Part shown: positions 23,053 to 35,299 of the stretch, piece after piece
How the letters are laid out: each line of letters starts with the position of its first letter
Numbering within the stretch: position 1 is the stretch's first letter
Assembly: GCA_902594235.1 (NCBI GenBank)
Contig: CACJLJ010000002.1
Span: 124,001-188,000, forward strand
Direction: 5' to 3'
From: an uncultured Pelagibacteraceae bacterium
Lineage (GTDB): Bacteria > Pseudomonadota > Alphaproteobacteria > Pelagibacterales > Pelagibacteraceae
Length of the DNA: 64,000 bases
Position numbers and translations under genes: made by a program
Notes under the pieces: generated by a model
What the model saw: the letters and a program-made list of their open reading frames with translations, nothing else
Database searches by the model: none
What the model was told of the DNA's origin: nothing

Positions 23053-23288
23053 TATTTTGAACCTTCCATAACTTGAAATTTTTTACTTTTTGAAAATGGT
23101 TTACTTTCAATAATAGAAACTTTATCACCATTTTTAAATTTATTATTTTCATCATGAACACTATATTTTTTTCTGACTTTAATAACTTTTTTTAAGAGTG
23201 GATGAGAATATTTTCTTTCCACCATTACAGTTATAGTCTTATTTGGTTTGTCACTTACAACAATACCAGTCAAAATTTTTTTAGGCAT
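23052..23288 (-). CDS. rpsQ: 30S ribosomal protein S17
   Basis: [29 protein letters not shown]. Confidence 0.97.
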   Translation of the reverse strand: MPKKILTGIVVSDKPNKTITVMVERKYSHPLLKKVIKVRKKYSVHDENNKFKNGDKVSIIESKPFSKSKKFQVMEGSK

Positions 23289-23472
23289 TTAATTTTCCTT
23301 TTAATATCGTTTTTAATCTTGCAATTGTTTTTTTAGTTTCTCCAATTTTAGCTGGATTTGTAATTTGAGAATTAATCTTTTGAAATCTAAAATTAAAGAG
23401 ATCTTTTTTAAGTTTATCAATATTTTTTAATATTTGGTCTTTAGTTTGTTTTTTTATCTCTTGTTTTTTCAT
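23281..23472 (-). CDS. rpmC: 50S ribosomal protein L29
   Basis: Start at internal ATG 23472 ([32 protein letters not shown]); the longer listed ORF reads back into rplP. Confidence 0.9.
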   Translation of the reverse strand: MKKQEIKKQTKDQILKNIDKLKKDLFNFRFQKINSQITNPAKIGETKKTIARLKTILKGKLNA

Positions 23473-23473
23473 G

Positions 23474-23884
23474 TTAAGCGAATCTTTTAATTGTTTTAGT
23501 TTTAATAGGTAATTTTGCTGAAGCTTTGTATAATGCCTCTTTAGCAATTTCTTCAGACACACCATCAACCTCAAATAAAATTCTTCCTGGTTTTACTCTA
23601 CAAGCATAATATTCTGGAGAGCCTTTACCTTTTCCCATACGAACTTCAATCGGTTTTTTTGATACGGGTATATTTGGAAAAATTCTTGTCCAAACTCTGC
23701 CTTGTCTCTTCATGTGTCTAGTTAAAGCTACTCTAGCAGCCTCAATCTGTTTACCAGTAACCCTTTCAGGAGATAGTGCTTTAAGAGCATAGGAGCCATA
23801 ATTAATTAAATTAGCTCTTGAAGCTGTCCCATGTATTCTCCCTTTGTGGGCTTTTCTCCATTTTGTTCTTACTGGTTGAAGCAT
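23474..23884 (-). CDS. rplP: 50S ribosomal protein L16
   Basis: [21 protein letters not shown]. Confidence 0.98.
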   Translation of the reverse strand: MLQPVRTKWRKAHKGRIHGTASRANLINYGSYALKALSPERVTGKQIEAARVALTRHMKRQGRVWTRIFPNIPVSKKPIEVRMGKGKGSPEYYACRVKPGRILFEVDGVSEEIAKEALYKASAKLPIKTKTIKRFA

Positions 23885-23885
23885 T

Positions 23886-24566
23886 TTATCCTTTCACCTC
23901 TTTTGGAGTTATTTTGTTTGTTTCTTGACTAAATTCTTTTGCGAAAACTTCTCCTTTATAAATCCAAACTTTAATACCAATTATACCATACGTGGTCAAA
24001 GCCTCAGCCTCTGCATAATCAATATCAGCTCTTAAAGTATGAGATGGAATACTTCCATCTCTTAACCACTCAGTTCTTGCAATTTCATTTCCACCCAATC
24101 TTCCACTAATTGAAACTTTTATTCCTTTTGCTCCAAGTCTTAAGCATGATTGCATAGCTCTTTTCATTGCTCTTCTATAAGAAATTCTTTTTACTAATTG
24201 TTGAGCAATATTTTCTGCAACTAAATATGCATTTGTCTCAGGTTTTTTAACCTCTTTGATATTTAAGGCAACTTCGTTAGAAGTAAATTTTGATAAATTG
24301 TTTTTAATCTTATCTATATCACTACCTTTTTTGCCAATTACAAAGCCTGGTCTCGAGGTATAAATAGTAACATAACATTTATTAGATGTTCGCTCTATCA
24401 TTACTTTGGATACCCCTGAATTAATGACATTTTCTTTAATGTATTTTCTTATTTTAAAATCTTCTATTAAAAAATTACCAAAGTCTTTTTTTTTAGCATA
24501 CCAAACAGAGTCCCATCCTCTATTTACACCAAGTCTAAAACCAACTGGATTAACTTTTTGTCCCAT
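23886..24566 (-). CDS. rpsC: 30S ribosomal protein S3
   Basis: [26 protein letters not shown] domain. Confidence 0.98.
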   Translation of the reverse strand: MGQKVNPVGFRLGVNRGWDSVWYAKKKDFGNFLIEDFKIRKYIKENVINSGVSKVMIERTSNKCYVTIYTSRPGFVIGKKGSDIDKIKNNLSKFTSNEVALNIKEVKKPETNAYLVAENIAQQLVKRISYRRAMKRAMQSCLRLGAKGIKVSISGRLGGNEIARTEWLRDGSIPSHTLRADIDYAEAEALTTYGIIGIKVWIYKGEVFAKEFSQETNKITPKEVKG

Positions 24567-24948
24567 GACTCTCCATCTTTTTTGTTTCTGATAAAATAAT
24601 CGTTACACTCGAATATGGTTTTAAAATTGGTGCTGCTCTACCCTTGGCTCTTGCTCTAAATCTTTTCATCATAATTTTTTTTCCACAATAAGCCTCCTTA
24701 ACAATTAGTTTATCAATATCATATTGGAAATTATTTTCTGCATTTGCTACTGCAGAACTAATTGTTTTTCGAATATCTCTTGTTATTCTTTTTTCTGAAA
24801 ACTCTAAATCTCTAATTGCTACATCAACTTTTTTTCCAACAATGGCTCTTAAAATTGGATTTAATTTTCTAACACTAGATCTAATATTATTATTAATAGA
24901 TTTAACTATTTTTTCTTTTTTTACTTTATCTTTTGCTTTTTTACTCAT
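24550..24948 (-). CDS. rplV: 50S ribosomal protein L22
   Basis: [30 protein letters not shown]...[14 protein letters not shown]. Confidence 0.96.
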   Translation of the reverse strand: MSKKAKDKVKKEKIVKSINNNIRSSVRKLNPILRAIVGKKVDVAIRDLEFSEKRITRDIRKTISSAVANAENNFQYDIDKLIVKEAYCGKKIMMKRFRARAKGRAAPILKPYSSVTIILSETKKMESHGTKS

Positions 24949-24951
24949 AAT

Positions 24952-25254
24952 CTATTTTTTTACCTCTGCCTCAGCTGGTTTAGCTGCTTTTTTATCTGCT
25001 GGAGTATGCCCAAAAAATTGTCTTGTTGGTGCAAACTCACCTAACTTATGACCAACCATATCTTCGGAAATGGTGATCGGAATAAACTTTTTTCCATTAT
25101 AAATCAAAAAACTTACTCCAACAAAATCAGGAATTATAGTTGATTTCCTTGACCAAGTTTTTATAGGTATTTTTTTTGGATCTGTTTTATACTTATCAAC
25201 TTTTTTCATTAAACTTTCCTCTACAAAAGGACCTTTCCATACTGCTCTAGCCAT
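24952..25254 (-). CDS. rpsS: 30S ribosomal protein S19
   Basis: [14 protein letters not shown]...[24 protein letters not shown]. Confidence 0.98.
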   Translation of the reverse strand: MARAVWKGPFVEESLMKKVDKYKTDPKKIPIKTWSRKSTIIPDFVGVSFLIYNGKKFIPITISEDMVGHKLGEFAPTRQFFGHTPADKKAAKPAEAEVKK

Positions 25255-26093
25255 TATTTAGTGTCCTTTCTTTTATTTCTTCTTCTTACAATGTACTTGT
25301 CAGTCCGTTTGTTATCTCTGGTTTTTAATCCTTTTGCTGATTGACCTGTTGGAGAAACTGGATGTCTACCCCCTGCAGTTTTTCCTTCACCTCCTCCGTG
25401 AGGGTGGTCTACTGGATTTTTAACTACACCTCTGGTATGTGGTCTTCTACCTAACCATCTTGATCTTCCTGCTTTCCCAATTTTAATATTTTTTTGATCA
25501 GGATTACTTAAAACACCAATTGTGGCCATCGAACGGGAATCTATTTTTCTAACTTCACCTGAGGATAGTTTTATTAAAGTGTAATTTCCATCTATTCCAC
25601 TTATTGTTACAGAGGCTCCTGCTGATCTTGCTATTTTACCTCCAGCTCCAGGCTGAATTTCAACGTTATGAATTTCTATACCCACTGGAATATCTTGAAG
25701 AGGCATACAATTACCCACTTTAATTTCCTTCTTTGAACCATTTTCGATTTTATCGCCTACTTTAATTTTTTGAGGGGCCAGATAATATGCGTGAGTATTA
25801 TCTTCAAATTTGACTAACATAATGTAACATGACCTATTAGGATCATACTCAATTCTTTCTACAATAGCGGTCATATCAAATTTTCTTCTGTAGAAATCTA
25901 TGTGCCTATACATTTTTTTATGCCCACCTGCTCTATTAATCGATGTTATATGACCATTGTTATTTCTTCCTTTCATAGCTTTCTTAGGTGAAACTAAAGA
26001 TTTAAAAGGTTTTCCTTTCCATAATCCTTCTCTATTAACAAGAATTGTTCCTCTTGTTGATTTAGTATAAGGTTTAAAAGTTTTTAAAGCCAT
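25254..26093 (-). CDS. rplB: 50S ribosomal protein L2
   Basis: [27 protein letters not shown]. Confidence 0.98.
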   Translation of the reverse strand: MALKTFKPYTKSTRGTILVNREGLWKGKPFKSLVSPKKAMKGRNNNGHITSINRAGGHKKMYRHIDFYRRKFDMTAIVERIEYDPNRSCYIMLVKFEDNTHAYYLAPQKIKVGDKIENGSKKEIKVGNCMPLQDIPVGIEIHNVEIQPGAGGKIARSAGASVTISGIDGNYTLIKLSSGEVRKIDSRSMATIGVLSNPDQKNIKIGKAGRSRWLGRRPHTRGVVKNPVDHPHGGGEGKTAGGRHPVSPTGQSAKGLKTRDNKRTDKYIVRRRNKRKDTK

Positions 26094-26096
26094 TTT

Positions 26097-26390
26097 TTAA
26101 ATTCCGGTTGTTAGATCAATACTCTGACCTTTTTTTAATGTTATGATCGCTTTTTTAAAACCAGAGACCTTTATTTTTTTTCCTCTTGTGAGTTTAGTTC
26201 TAGTTTTTTTATTAATAATATTGATTTTTGTTACATTTACTTTAAAAATTTTTTCAATATTTATTTTTAAGTTCTTTTTATTTGCAGTTGATGGAACTTT
26301 GAAAACAATCTTATTCTGTTCAGAAATGTTTGTCGATTTCTCAGTTACAATTGGTGCTAAAATTTTATCGTATAGATGTATCTTGTTCAT
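26097..26390 (-). CDS. rplW: 50S ribosomal protein L23
   Basis: LYDKILAPIVTEKSTNISEQNKIVFKV. Confidence 0.97.
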   Translation of the reverse strand: MNKIHLYDKILAPIVTEKSTNISEQNKIVFKVPSTANKKNLKINIEKIFKVNVTKINIINKKTRTKLTRGKKIKVSGFKKAIITLKKGQSIDLTTGI

Positions 26391-27013
26391 TAGGAATATC
26401 TCTTTTCTAGTTCTTTTACGGAACTTTCTGTAAAAACAATTTTTTTATATTTAACCAAATCAAAAGCGCTAAAATGATTAATATCTGTAACTTTTATATT
26501 GGGAATATTTCTTATAGATTTTTCGATCTTATCTTTAGAAGATTTATCTAATATGATTAACGAATTTGATATTTCAAATTTCTTAAGAATACCAAACATC
26601 TCTTTAGTCTTTTTTATTTCTGATGCAAAATCATTAAATACAACAAGATTATTATTTATCTTTTTATCACTAATTAATGAAGCAATACTTAATTTTTTCT
26701 CACTTTTATTTAACTTTCTTTTTTTATAAGCCAATTCACCTTTTGGACCATGAGCAATACCACCTCCAACAAATATAGGAGCTTTTCTACTAGCATGTCG
26801 TGCATTACCAGTTCCTTTTTGAGCATAAATTTTTGAAGTAGGTCCAGAAACCTCATTTTGTTGTTTAGTTTTAGCATGACGTCCTTTATAATTAGCATTA
26901 GTTTTGTAAAGAACACTACTAATAAGTTTTTTATTTACTTTAACAGAAAAAATTTTATCTAAAACTTCTATAGTTTCTTTTTTTCCGTTTATATTTAATT
27001 TATCGATTTTCAT
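26390..27013 (-). CDS. rplD: 50S ribosomal protein L4
   Basis: AKTKQQNEVSGPTSKIYAQKGTGNARHASRKAPIFVGGGIAHGP. Confidence 0.97.
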   Translation of the reverse strand: MKIDKLNINGKKETIEVLDKIFSVKVNKKLISSVLYKTNANYKGRHAKTKQQNEVSGPTSKIYAQKGTGNARHASRKAPIFVGGGIAHGPKGELAYKKRKLNKSEKKLSIASLISDKKINNNLVVFNDFASEIKKTKEMFGILKKFEISNSLIILDKSSKDKIEKSIRNIPNIKVTDINHFSAFDLVKYKKIVFTESSVKELEKRYS

Positions 27014-27723
27014 TATTTCTTTTTCTTTTCTGGTGTTTTCTTAGCTTCCTCTATTAATTTATTTTTTTCATCTATAGTTTTTTTACTAATATTTTTGACA
27101 GACTTTTTAACTAAAACTTCTGAATTTTTTGATCCGGGTATTGATCCTTTTAAATAAAGTAATTCATTTTCAACATCAGCTTTGACAATTTCTATATTTT
27201 GCATTGTTCTTAATTTATCACCCATATGTCCGGCCATTTTTTTTCCTTTAAATACTTTACCTGGATCTTGTCTTTGTCCAGTAGAACCGTGAGATCTATG
27301 AGATATAGAAACACCATGTGTAGCTCTTAAACCTCCAAAATTATGTCTCTTCATAGCTCCGGCAAATCCCTTACCAATAGTTTTTGATCTTGTATCAACA
27401 AACTTAACATCCTTAAAAATTTCAAGCCCGAATTCGTTGCCCTCTTTAAATTTTGTTGTATCGGTCACCCTATACTCTTTAAGGATTTTTTTTGCTTCTG
27501 TATTTCTTTTTGAAAAATAACCTTTCATTGATTTAGTGAGTTTAGAATTCTTTATTTTTCCGTAACCAAGCTGGATTGCTTTATATCCTCTTTTTTCTTC
27601 CTCGATTATTTGAATAATTCTAGCCTTTTCCATTTTAAGAACAGTGACAGGAACTAGTTGGCCAGTTTTATAAAACTCTCTGGTCATTCCTATTTTCTTT
27701 CCTATAAGCGCTATTTCGTTCAT
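27013..27723 (-). CDS. rplC: 50S ribosomal protein L3
   Basis: LIGKKIGMTREF...THGVSISHRSHGSTGQRQDPGKVFKGKKMAGHMG. Confidence 0.98.
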   Translation of the reverse strand: MNEIALIGKKIGMTREFYKTGQLVPVTVLKMEKARIIQIIEEEKRGYKAIQLGYGKIKNSKLTKSMKGYFSKRNTEAKKILKEYRVTDTTKFKEGNEFGLEIFKDVKFVDTRSKTIGKGFAGAMKRHNFGGLRATHGVSISHRSHGSTGQRQDPGKVFKGKKMAGHMGDKLRTMQNIEIVKADVENELLYLKGSIPGSKNSEVLVKKSVKNISKKTIDEKNKLIEEAKKTPEKKKK

Positions 27724-27726
27724 AAT

Positions 27727-28035
27727 TTAAATTTTTATCTCCACATCTACGCCTGATGCCAAATCAAGCTTCATTAATGCTTCTACAGTTTGCGGTGTCG
27801 GTTCAATTATATCAATCAATCTTTTATGAGTTCTTGACTCAAATTGCTCTCTACTTTTTTTATCAATATGTGGTGATCTTAAGACTGTATATCTTTCTAT
27901 TCTTGTTGGAAGAGGTATAGGACCTTTTATAGTAGCACCAGTTCTTTTTACAGTGTTTACAATCTCTTCAGTAGAAGCGTCTAATATTTTATTGTCATAA
28001 GCTCTTAGTTTTATTCTAATATTCTGCTTTTCCAT
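27727..28035 (-). CDS. rpsJ: 30S ribosomal protein S10
   Basis: [29 protein letters not shown]. Confidence 0.98.
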   Translation of the reverse strand: MEKQNIRIKLRAYDNKILDASTEEIVNTVKRTGATIKGPIPLPTRIERYTVLRSPHIDKKSREQFESRTHKRLIDIIEPTPQTVEALMKLDLASGVDVEIKI

Positions 28036-28036
28036 T

Positions 28037-30115
28037 TTAACCTGCCACCTTTTTTGTTACTTCATCCTGAACATTTTGTGGTACTTTAGAATAATGATCA
28101 AAAAACATTGAATATTGAGCTCTGCCTTGAGACATTGATCGTAAAGAATTGATGTAACCAAACATATTAGCAAGTGGAACCATTGCGGTAATTACTGTTG
28201 CATTACCTCTTTGCTCTTGAGTGTTTATCTGACCTCTTCGACTATTCAAATCCCCTATTACATCACCCATGTAATCTTCTGGAGTTACCACCTCAACTCT
28301 CATAATTGGTTCTAATAATTTTAAACCACCTTGAGTGCAAGCTTCTTTAAAACAAGCTCTACTTGCTAGTTCGAAAGCTAAAACACTCGAGTCTACATCG
28401 TGGTGTAAACCATCTACAATTGTTACCTTATAATCAATCAGTGGAAAACCAGCTAAAATACCACTATCAGAAACTGTTTCTATACCTTTCTCTACTCCGG
28501 GAATAAACTCTTTCGGAATTGCACCACCTTTTATTGCACTTTCAACCAATCTTCCTTTACCTGGTTCCTGAGGCTCAACATTAAGTTTTACTTTTGCAAA
28601 TTGTCCTGCTCCACCACTTTGTTTTTTGTGAATATATTCGAACAGTGCAGATTTTTCGATTGTTTCTCTATACGCTACCTGAGGTGCTCCAACATTTGCT
28701 TCAACTTTAAACTCTCTTTTCATCCTATCAACAATGATATCTAAATGTAATTCACCCATACCTTTTATGATGGTCTGACCTGACTCTTCATCTGAAGATA
28801 CACGAAAAGATGGATCTTCTTTTGCTAATCTTGCTAAAGCTTCACCCATTTTTTCTTGATCACCTTTTGTTTTAGGTTCAACTGCAATTTCAATAACAGG
28901 GTCCGGGAACTCCATAGGTTCGAGTAAAACTGGATTATCTTTGTTACATAATGTGTGACCAGTCATTGTATTTTTTAGACCAGCTAATGAAATTATATCT
29001 CCTGCATTTGCCTCTTTAATATCTTCTCTCGAATTTGCGTGCATTAACAACATTCTTCCAACTCTTTCCTCTTTATCGGTAGATGAATTATAAATTGCAG
29101 TTCCTGATTTAATTGTACCTGAATAAACTCTTATAAAAGTCAATGAACCAACAAATGGATCATTAGCTACTTTAAATGCTAAAGCAGAAAATGAAGCGTT
29201 GTCTTCAAATTTCATCTCAACTACATCCTCTGAGCCAACTTTTGTTCCCTTTATTGAACCAATATCTAAAGGACTAGGTAAATAATTTACAACTGCATCT
29301 AAAAGAGGTTGCACGCCTTTATTCTTGAATGCTGAGCCAGTTAAAACTGGTACAAAATCAAAATTTAAAGTTCCTTTTCTAATACATTTAACTAAGTCTT
29401 CTTCTTTAATTTCATCACCATTTAAGTAACTTTCCATTAATTTTTCATCTTGTTCTACTGCTAATTCAACAAGTTCTGTTCTATACTTATTTGAAATTTC
29501 TTTTAAATCTTCTGGAATATCTTTGTATTCCCACTCTGCACCTAAAGCTTCATTTTTCCAAATTTGTGCTTTCATTTTAACTAGGTCTACAACTCCTGTT
29601 AAAGATGACTCTATACCAACTGGAACCTGCAAGACCAAAGGTTTTGCTCCTAATCTATCTTTAATCATTTCAACACATCTAAAAAAATCTGCGCCAGTTC
29701 TATCCAATTTATTTACAAAACAAATTCTTGGAACTTTATATTTATCTGCTTGTCTCCAAACTGTTTCGGATTGAGGTTCTACTCCAGCTACACCATCAAA
29801 CACTGCAACTGCTCCATCTAATACTTTAAGAGATCTCTCAACTTCAATTGTAAAATCAACATGGCCAGGTGTATCAATAATATTTATTCTATGATCTTGC
29901 CAAAAACATGTTGTAGCTGCAGATGTAATTGTGATTCCTCTCTCTTGTTCTTGCTCCATCCAATCCATTGTTGCTGCTCCATCGTGGACTTCACCAATTT
30001 TATGACTTTTTCCTGTATAATATAAGATTCTTTCAGTAGTCGTAGTTTTTCCAGCATCAATATGAGCCATGATCCCGATATTTCTGTATTTATTAAGCTG
30101 ATGTGATCTACTCAT
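28037..30115 (-). CDS. fusA: Elongation factor G
   Basis: [41 protein letters not shown]. Confidence 0.98.
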   Translation of the reverse strand: MSRSHQLNKYRNIGIMAHIDAGKTTTTERILYYTGKSHKIGEVHDGAATMDWMEQEQERGITITSAATTCFWQDHRINIIDTPGHVDFTIEVERSLKVLDGAVAVFDGVAGVEPQSETVWRQADKYKVPRICFVNKLDRTGADFFRCVEMIKDRLGAKPLVLQVPVGIESSLTGVVDLVKMKAQIWKNEALGAEWEYKDIPEDLKEISNKYRTELVELAVEQDEKLMESYLNGDEIKEEDLVKCIRKGTLNFDFVPVLTGSAFKNKGVQPLLDAVVNYLPSPLDIGSIKGTKVGSEDVVEMKFEDNASFSALAFKVANDPFVGSLTFIRVYSGTIKSGTAIYNSSTDKEERVGRMLLMHANSREDIKEANAGDIISLAGLKNTMTGHTLCNKDNPVLLEPMEFPDPVIEIAVEPKTKGDQEKMGEALARLAKEDPSFRVSSDEESGQTIIKGMGELHLDIIVDRMKREFKVEANVGAPQVAYRETIEKSALFEYIHKKQSGGAGQFAKVKLNVEPQEPGKGRLVESAIKGGAIPKEFIPGVEKGIETVSDSGILAGFPLIDYKVTIVDGLHHDVDSSVLAFELASRACFKEACTQGGLKLLEPIMRVEVVTPEDYMGDVIGDLNSRRGQINTQEQRGNATVITAMVPLANMFGYINSLRSMSQGRAQYSMFFDHYSKVPQNVQDEVTKKVAG

Positions 30116-30121
30116 AATAAA

Positions 30122-30592
30122 TTACCATCTAAAATGTGCGAAAGCTTTATTTGACTCAGCCATTTTGTGCACATCCTCTCTTTTTTTAACTGCCGCTCCT
30201 TTTTTTTCATACGCATCATAAAGTTCATTAAAAATCTTATCTGACATATGTTTATCTTTTCTTTTTCTTGCAGACTCAACCAGCCATCTTATAGCTAGCG
30301 CTTGTGCTCTTTTACTTTTAACTTCAACAGGAACTTGGTAGGTGGCTCCTCCAACTCTTCTAGATCTTACTTCTACAGTTGGTTTAATATTGTTTATTGC
30401 CTCATTAAAAATATTTATTGGCTCATCTTTTGATTTTGTTTTAATTTTCTCGATTGCATCATAAACTATTTTAGCAGCAATACCCCTTTTACCATCATAC
30501 ATTATATTATTAATTAATTTTGGAATTATTGTTGATTTAAATTTTGGATCTGGAATAATATTTTTTTTTGGCTGAGTTTTTTTTCTAGACAT
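30122..30592 (-). CDS. rpsG: 30S ribosomal protein S7
   Basis: KPTVEVRSRRVGGATYQVPVEV. Confidence 0.98.
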   Translation of the reverse strand: MSRKKTQPKKNIIPDPKFKSTIIPKLINNIMYDGKRGIAAKIVYDAIEKIKTKSKDEPINIFNEAINNIKPTVEVRSRRVGGATYQVPVEVKSKRAQALAIRWLVESARKRKDKHMSDKIFNELYDAYEKKGAAVKKREDVHKMAESNKAFAHFRW

Positions 30593-30595
30593 AAC

Positions 30596-30967
30596 TTATT
30601 TACCTTTTTTTGTACCGTATAGTGATCTTCTTTGTTTTCTATTAGCAACACCTTGGGTATCTAAGTTTCCTCTAAGAATATGATATCTTACACCTGGTAA
30701 ATCTTTTACTCTTCCACCCCTAATCAATACTACCGAGTGTTCTTGTAAATTATGTCCTTCACCAGGAATGTATGCAGTAACCTCAAAACCATTAGATAAT
30801 CTTACTCTTGCAACTTTTCTTAACGCTGAATTTGGTTTTTTTGGTGTAGTCGTATAAACCTTAACACAAACACCTCTTTTAAGAGGTTGTTTTTGTAGAG
30901 CAGGAACTTTGTTCCTTGTAACTTGCTTTACACGTTTCTTTTTCAATAATTGGTTTATAGTCGGCAT
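30596..30967 (-). CDS. rpsL: 30S ribosomal protein S12
   Basis: [21 protein letters not shown]. Confidence 0.98.
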   Translation of the reverse strand: MPTINQLLKKKRVKQVTRNKVPALQKQPLKRGVCVKVYTTTPKKPNSALRKVARVRLSNGFEVTAYIPGEGHNLQEHSVVLIRGGRVKDLPGVRYHILRGNLDTQGVANRKQRRSLYGTKKGK

Positions 30968-31074
30968 AATTTAAACTTTAATTTTAGTTAGTTTTTGAGA
31001 GAAATAACTGACAGGTTATTTATGGCAGCGTTTAGTGTTAAGATGAGCACTACATTCCAACCAAAAACATCGCC

Positions 31075-31102
31075 AAAATACTTATTAATCTGATTTTGTC
31101 AA
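31075..31102 (-). promoter_or_regulatory. Putative sigma70-type promoter for rpsL/str operon
   Basis: On the minus strand TTGACA (31102-31097), 16-nt spacer, TATTTT (31080-31075), in the rpoC-rpsL gap upstream of rpsL. Confidence 0.55.
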
Positions 31103-31131
31103 ACTAAAACGACAAAGAATATAGTCTATTT

Positions 31132-34100
31132 TTATTGATTTACTTGAGTTTCTGATGACTCAATTTTTTCTTGTTCTGATAAAAATTTGTTATCATCCTC
31201 TAATGCTTTTTTATTCCATTTATTCTTAATATTTCCTGTACCAGCTGGCACTAACCTACCTACAATAACATTTTCCTTTAAGCCCCGTAATGGGTCAATT
31301 TTTCCTTTAATTGCTGCATCAGTTAGAACTCTAGTTGTTTCTTGGAATGAGGCAGCCGAAATAAATGACTCGGTTTGCAATGAAGCTTTTGTAATACCCA
31401 TCAAAACTCTCTCTCCTGTTGCGGGTTTTTTACTTTCAGATTTTAGTTTTTCATTCATATTTTCAAATTTAATTCTATCAACTATTTCACCAGGCAAGTA
31501 AGTTGAATCACCAGAGTTTTTTACTTCAACCTTTTTTAACATCTGTCTTAAAATGGTCTCAATATGTTTGTCATTTATGATTACTCCTTGTAATCTATAA
31601 ACTTCTTGCACTTGATTTACAAAATATTCAGTTAGATCTTTTATACCCATAATTCTTAAAATATCGTGTGGTAAAGGCTGACCATCTAATAAATATTCAC
31701 CTTTTTTTATTTTTTCTCCTTGGTTAAAATTGATGTGTTTTCCTTTTGGAATTAGGTAATTCGATGGCTCTGTTCCATCCTCAGGTACAATTGAAACTCT
31801 TTGTTTACCTCTAACTTCTTTACCAAATATAACTTGACCATCATTTTCGGCAATTATTGCGCTATCTTTCGCTTTTCTTGCTTCAAAGAGTTCAGCAACT
31901 CTTGGTAAACCTCCTGTTATATCTTTTGTTTTAGTGGTCTCTTTGGGAAGTCTAGCGATAACATCACCAGCAGAAACTTTTTGGCCATCTTTAACTGATA
32001 AAATTGAGTCAGGTACTAAGTAATATCTAGCTTCGTTATCATCTGCTTTTTTAATTACATTCCCTTTTTCATCTCTAAGTGTAATTCTTGGTTTAAGGTC
32101 AGTGCTTTTTGATTGTGCTCTCCAATCAACAACTGATTTTGATGAAATACCTGTTGCATCATCTGTAGTCTCTTGAATTGAAACACCATCAATTAAATCC
32201 ACATAACTTGCAATACCACTTTTTTCAGCAATTACGGGAGTAGTATATGGATCCCATTCACAAATTTTAGTATTAGATTTTATTTTATCACCGTTTTTGA
32301 AAAATAATTTTGATCCATATGCAACTTTATATATTGCAACTTGTACTCCATTACCATCTTCAATTGATAATTGAGTATTTCTTCCCATTACAATTAAGTT
32401 TTTCTTTGAGTCCTCTAAAATATTAGAATTAATAATTTTTAATGTTCCATCATTTTTAGTCACTATTTGTGAATCTTGTTTAACAGATGCTGTACCACCA
32501 ACATGAAATGTTCTCATTGTTAATTGTGTACCTGGTTCACCAATTGATTGGGCTGAAATCATTCCAATGGCTTCACCGACATGAACCATCTTACCTCTAG
32601 ATAAATCTCTTCCATAGCACGTAGCACAAACGCCGTCTTTGGAGCTACATGTCATTACAGAAAATACTTTTAAAGATTTTATACCTGCGGCATCAATTTT
32701 ATCACATGCAGCTTCATCTATCATTGAAGATTTATTAATGATTACTTCGCCAGTTATAGGATTTTTTACATCAGCAGCTGTAACTCTTCCTAGTGCTCTT
32801 TCCGATAAACTTACTACAACATTTCCACCCTCTAAAATTTCTGATAATTCTATAAATCCAGGTTTTTCACAATTTACCTTAGTTACAGTTAGATCTTGTG
32901 CTACATCACAAAGTCTTCTAGTTAAATATCCAGAGCTTGCTGTCTTTAAGGCTGTATCTGCAAGACCTTTTCTAGCTCCATGAGTAGAATTAAAATACTC
33001 TAATGCAGTAAGACCTTCTTTGAAATTAGATGTAATTGGACTTTCAATAATTTCTCCTGATGGTTTAGCAATAAGACCTCTCATTCCTGCTAATTGTTTC
33101 ATCTGAGCTGCTGAGCCTCTTGCTCCACTATCAGCCATCATAAATACTGAATTTATTTTTAATCCCTCAGTTGTTTTCTCAGTAGCTGAAATTCCTTTCA
33201 TCATCTCGCCCGCAACACGATCTGTACATTTTGACCAAGCATCTACTACTTTATTATATTTTTCACCTCTAGTAATTAATCCCTCCGCATATTGAGTTTC
33301 ATAATCTGCAATTAACTTTTTCGTATCATCAATTAATTGAGTTTTACTCTGAGGTATAACTAAATCGTCTTTACCAAATGAAATACCAGCTTTAAAAGCA
33401 TGCTTAAAACCAAGATCTTTTAATTTATCACAGAAAATAACTGTAGTTTTTTGACCACAAAATCTAAATACAATGTCAATTACTTCTGAGACTACTTTTT
33501 TAGGTAATAACCTATCTACTAAAGAAAAGTTTATATCTTTATTTTTTGGCAAAAGATTTGCTAACAAAAACCTCCCAGCTGTAGATGTATATTTTTCAAA
33601 TTTTTTATTTCCTTTTTCATCTACTGTTTCAAATCTTGAAATAATGGTGCTGTGAACTTTTATTTGTCCTGAGGATAAAGCAAATTCAATTTGATCTGCG
33701 TCAGTAAAGTAGCCTGCGGATTTATCTGTTAGCGGTTCTTGTGATAGATAGTAAATTCCTAAAATCATATCTTGGCTAGGAACAATTATTGGTTTTCCGT
33801 TTGATGGAGATAGAATGTTATTAGTTGATAGCATCAATATCCTTGCCTCTAATTGAGCCTCTAAACTCAAAGGTACATGGACTGCCATCTGATCACCGTC
33901 AAAATCTGCATTAAATGCTGCACAAGTAAGTGGGTGTAATTCAATAGCATCTCCTTCAATTAATTTAGGTTCAAAAGCTTGAACACCCAATCTATGTAAT
34001 GTTGGAGCTCTGTTTAATAATACCGGGTGTTCTCTTACAATTAATTCAAGTGCATCCCAAACTGCGTTTGTCTCTTTCTCAACTAATTTTTTTGCTTGTT

Positions 34101-35295
34101 TGATTGTTGAGGCTAAACCAAGTTTATTTAATCTTGCATATAAGAAAGGCTTAAATAATTCTAATGCCATCTTTTTTGGTAGTCCGCACTCATGTAATTT
34201 TAAGTCAGGTCCTACAACAATCACAGATCTCCCTGAATAGTCGACTCTTTTTCCTAATAAATTCTGTCTAAATCTACCTTGTTTACCTTTCAGCATCTCT
34301 GCAAGAGATTTAAGAGGTCTCTTACCTGTTCCTGTAATTACTCTTCCACGTCTACCATTATCAAATAATGCATCAACAGACTCTTGAAGCATTCTTTTTT
34401 CATTTCTTACAATAATGTCTGGAGCTTTTAGATCCATTAGTCTTTTTAATCTATTGTTTCTGTTTATTACTCTTCTATAAAGATCGTTCAAATCAGAAGT
34501 GGCAAATCTTCCACCATCTAGAGGAACCAAGGGTCTTAACTCAGGCGGTATCACAGGTACCACTGTTAAGATCATCCACTCGGGTTTCTGACCAGTTTCT
34601 ATAAAAGATTCTATTAACTTTAATCTTTTAATCGCTCTCTCTTCATTAACTTTTGATTTAGTCTCTTTAATATAATCAACTAATAATTTTCTTTCGTTTT
34701 CTAAATTAAGATTCTTTAACATTTCAAGAACAGCTTCAGCACCGATCCCAGCTGTGAAAGCTTCTTCTCCAAATTCATCTTGATACTTAGCTAATTCTTC
34801 TTCATTCAAAAGTTGATTTTTACTCAAACCTGTTAAACCAGGTTCAATGACTATAAAATTTTCAAAATATAAAACTCTCTCAATTTCTTTTAATTTCATA
34901 TCAACAGCTAATGCAATTCTACTAGGCAGAGATTTTAAAAACCAAATATGTGCAACTGGGGTTGCTAAATTAATATGTCCCATTCTTTCTCTACGAACAT
35001 TCGACTTAGTGACTTCAACTCCACATTTTTCACATATTATGCCTCGAAATTTCATTCTTTTATATTTACCACATAAACATTCATAATCTTTTATAGGGCC
35101 AAATATTCTTGCGCAAAATAACCCATCTTTTTCAGGTCTGAAAGTTCTGTAATTTATTGTTTCGGGTTTCTTAATTTCTCCATAAGTCCAAGATTTAATT
35201 TTCTCAGGACTTGCTAAAGAAATTTTAATACTGTTAAAATTTTGAGCTTCAGATATTTCCGAGTTTTTAAATAGGTCTGTAAGTTCTTTTTTCAT
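31132..35295 (-). CDS. rpoC: RNA polymerase beta' subunit
   Basis: [18 protein letters not shown]. Confidence 0.99.
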   Translation of the reverse strand: MKKELTDLFKNSEISEAQNFNSIKISLASPEKIKSWTYGEIKKPETINYRTFRPEKDGLFCARIFGPIKDYECLCGKYKRMKFRGIICEKCGVEVTKSNVRRERMGHINLATPVAHIWFLKSLPSRIALAVDMKLKEIERVLYFENFIVIEPGLTGLSKNQLLNEEELAKYQDEFGEEAFTAGIGAEAVLEMLKNLNLENERKLLVDYIKETKSKVNEERAIKRLKLIESFIETGQKPEWMILTVVPVIPPELRPLVPLDGGRFATSDLNDLYRRVINRNNRLKRLMDLKAPDIIVRNEKRMLQESVDALFDNGRRGRVITGTGKRPLKSLAEMLKGKQGRFRQNLLGKRVDYSGRSVIVVGPDLKLHECGLPKKMALELFKPFLYARLNKLGLASTIKQAKKLVEKETNAVWDALELIVREHPVLLNRAPTLHRLGVQAFEPKLIEGDAIELHPLTCAAFNADFDGDQMAVHVPLSLEAQLEARILMLSTNNILSPSNGKPIIVPSQDMILGIYYLSQEPLTDKSAGYFTDADQIEFALSSGQIKVHSTIISRFETVDEKGNKKFEKYTSTAGRFLLANLLPKNKDINFSLVDRLLPKKVVSEVIDIVFRFCGQKTTVIFCDKLKDLGFKHAFKAGISFGKDDLVIPQSKTQLIDDTKKLIADYETQYAEGLITRGEKYNKVVDAWSKCTDRVAGEMMKGISATEKTTEGLKINSVFMMADSGARGSAAQMKQLAGMRGLIAKPSGEIIESPITSNFKEGLTALEYFNSTHGARKGLADTALKTASSGYLTRRLCDVAQDLTVTKVNCEKPGFIELSEILEGGNVVVSLSERALGRVTAADVKNPITGEVIINKSSMIDEAACDKIDAAGIKSLKVFSVMTCSSKDGVCATCYGRDLSRGKMVHVGEAIGMISAQSIGEPGTQLTMRTFHVGGTASVKQDSQIVTKNDGTLKIINSNILEDSKKNLIVMGRNTQLSIEDGNGVQVAIYKVAYGSKLFFKNGDKIKSNTKICEWDPYTTPVIAEKSGIASYVDLIDGVSIQETTDDATGISSKSVVDWRAQSKSTDLKPRITLRDEKGNVIKKADDNEARYYLVPDSILSVKDGQKVSAGDVIARLPKETTKTKDITGGLPRVAELFEARKAKDSAIIAENDGQVIFGKEVRGKQRVSIVPEDGTEPSNYLIPKGKHINFNQGEKIKKGEYLLDGQPLPHDILRIMGIKDLTEYFVNQVQEVYRLQGVIINDKHIETILRQMLKKVEVKNSGDSTYLPGEIVDRIKFENMNEKLKSESKKPATGERVLMGITKASLQTESFISAASFQETTRVLTDAAIKGKIDPLRGLKENVIVGRLVPAGTGNIKNKWNKKALEDDNKFLSEQEKIESSETQVNQ

Positions 35296-35299
35296 ATTC

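Noticed and set aside
23281-23574. 97-aa version of the L29 ORF
   Set aside because: The N-terminal 34 residues read out of frame through rplP; internal ATG at 23472 gives a normal-sized L29.
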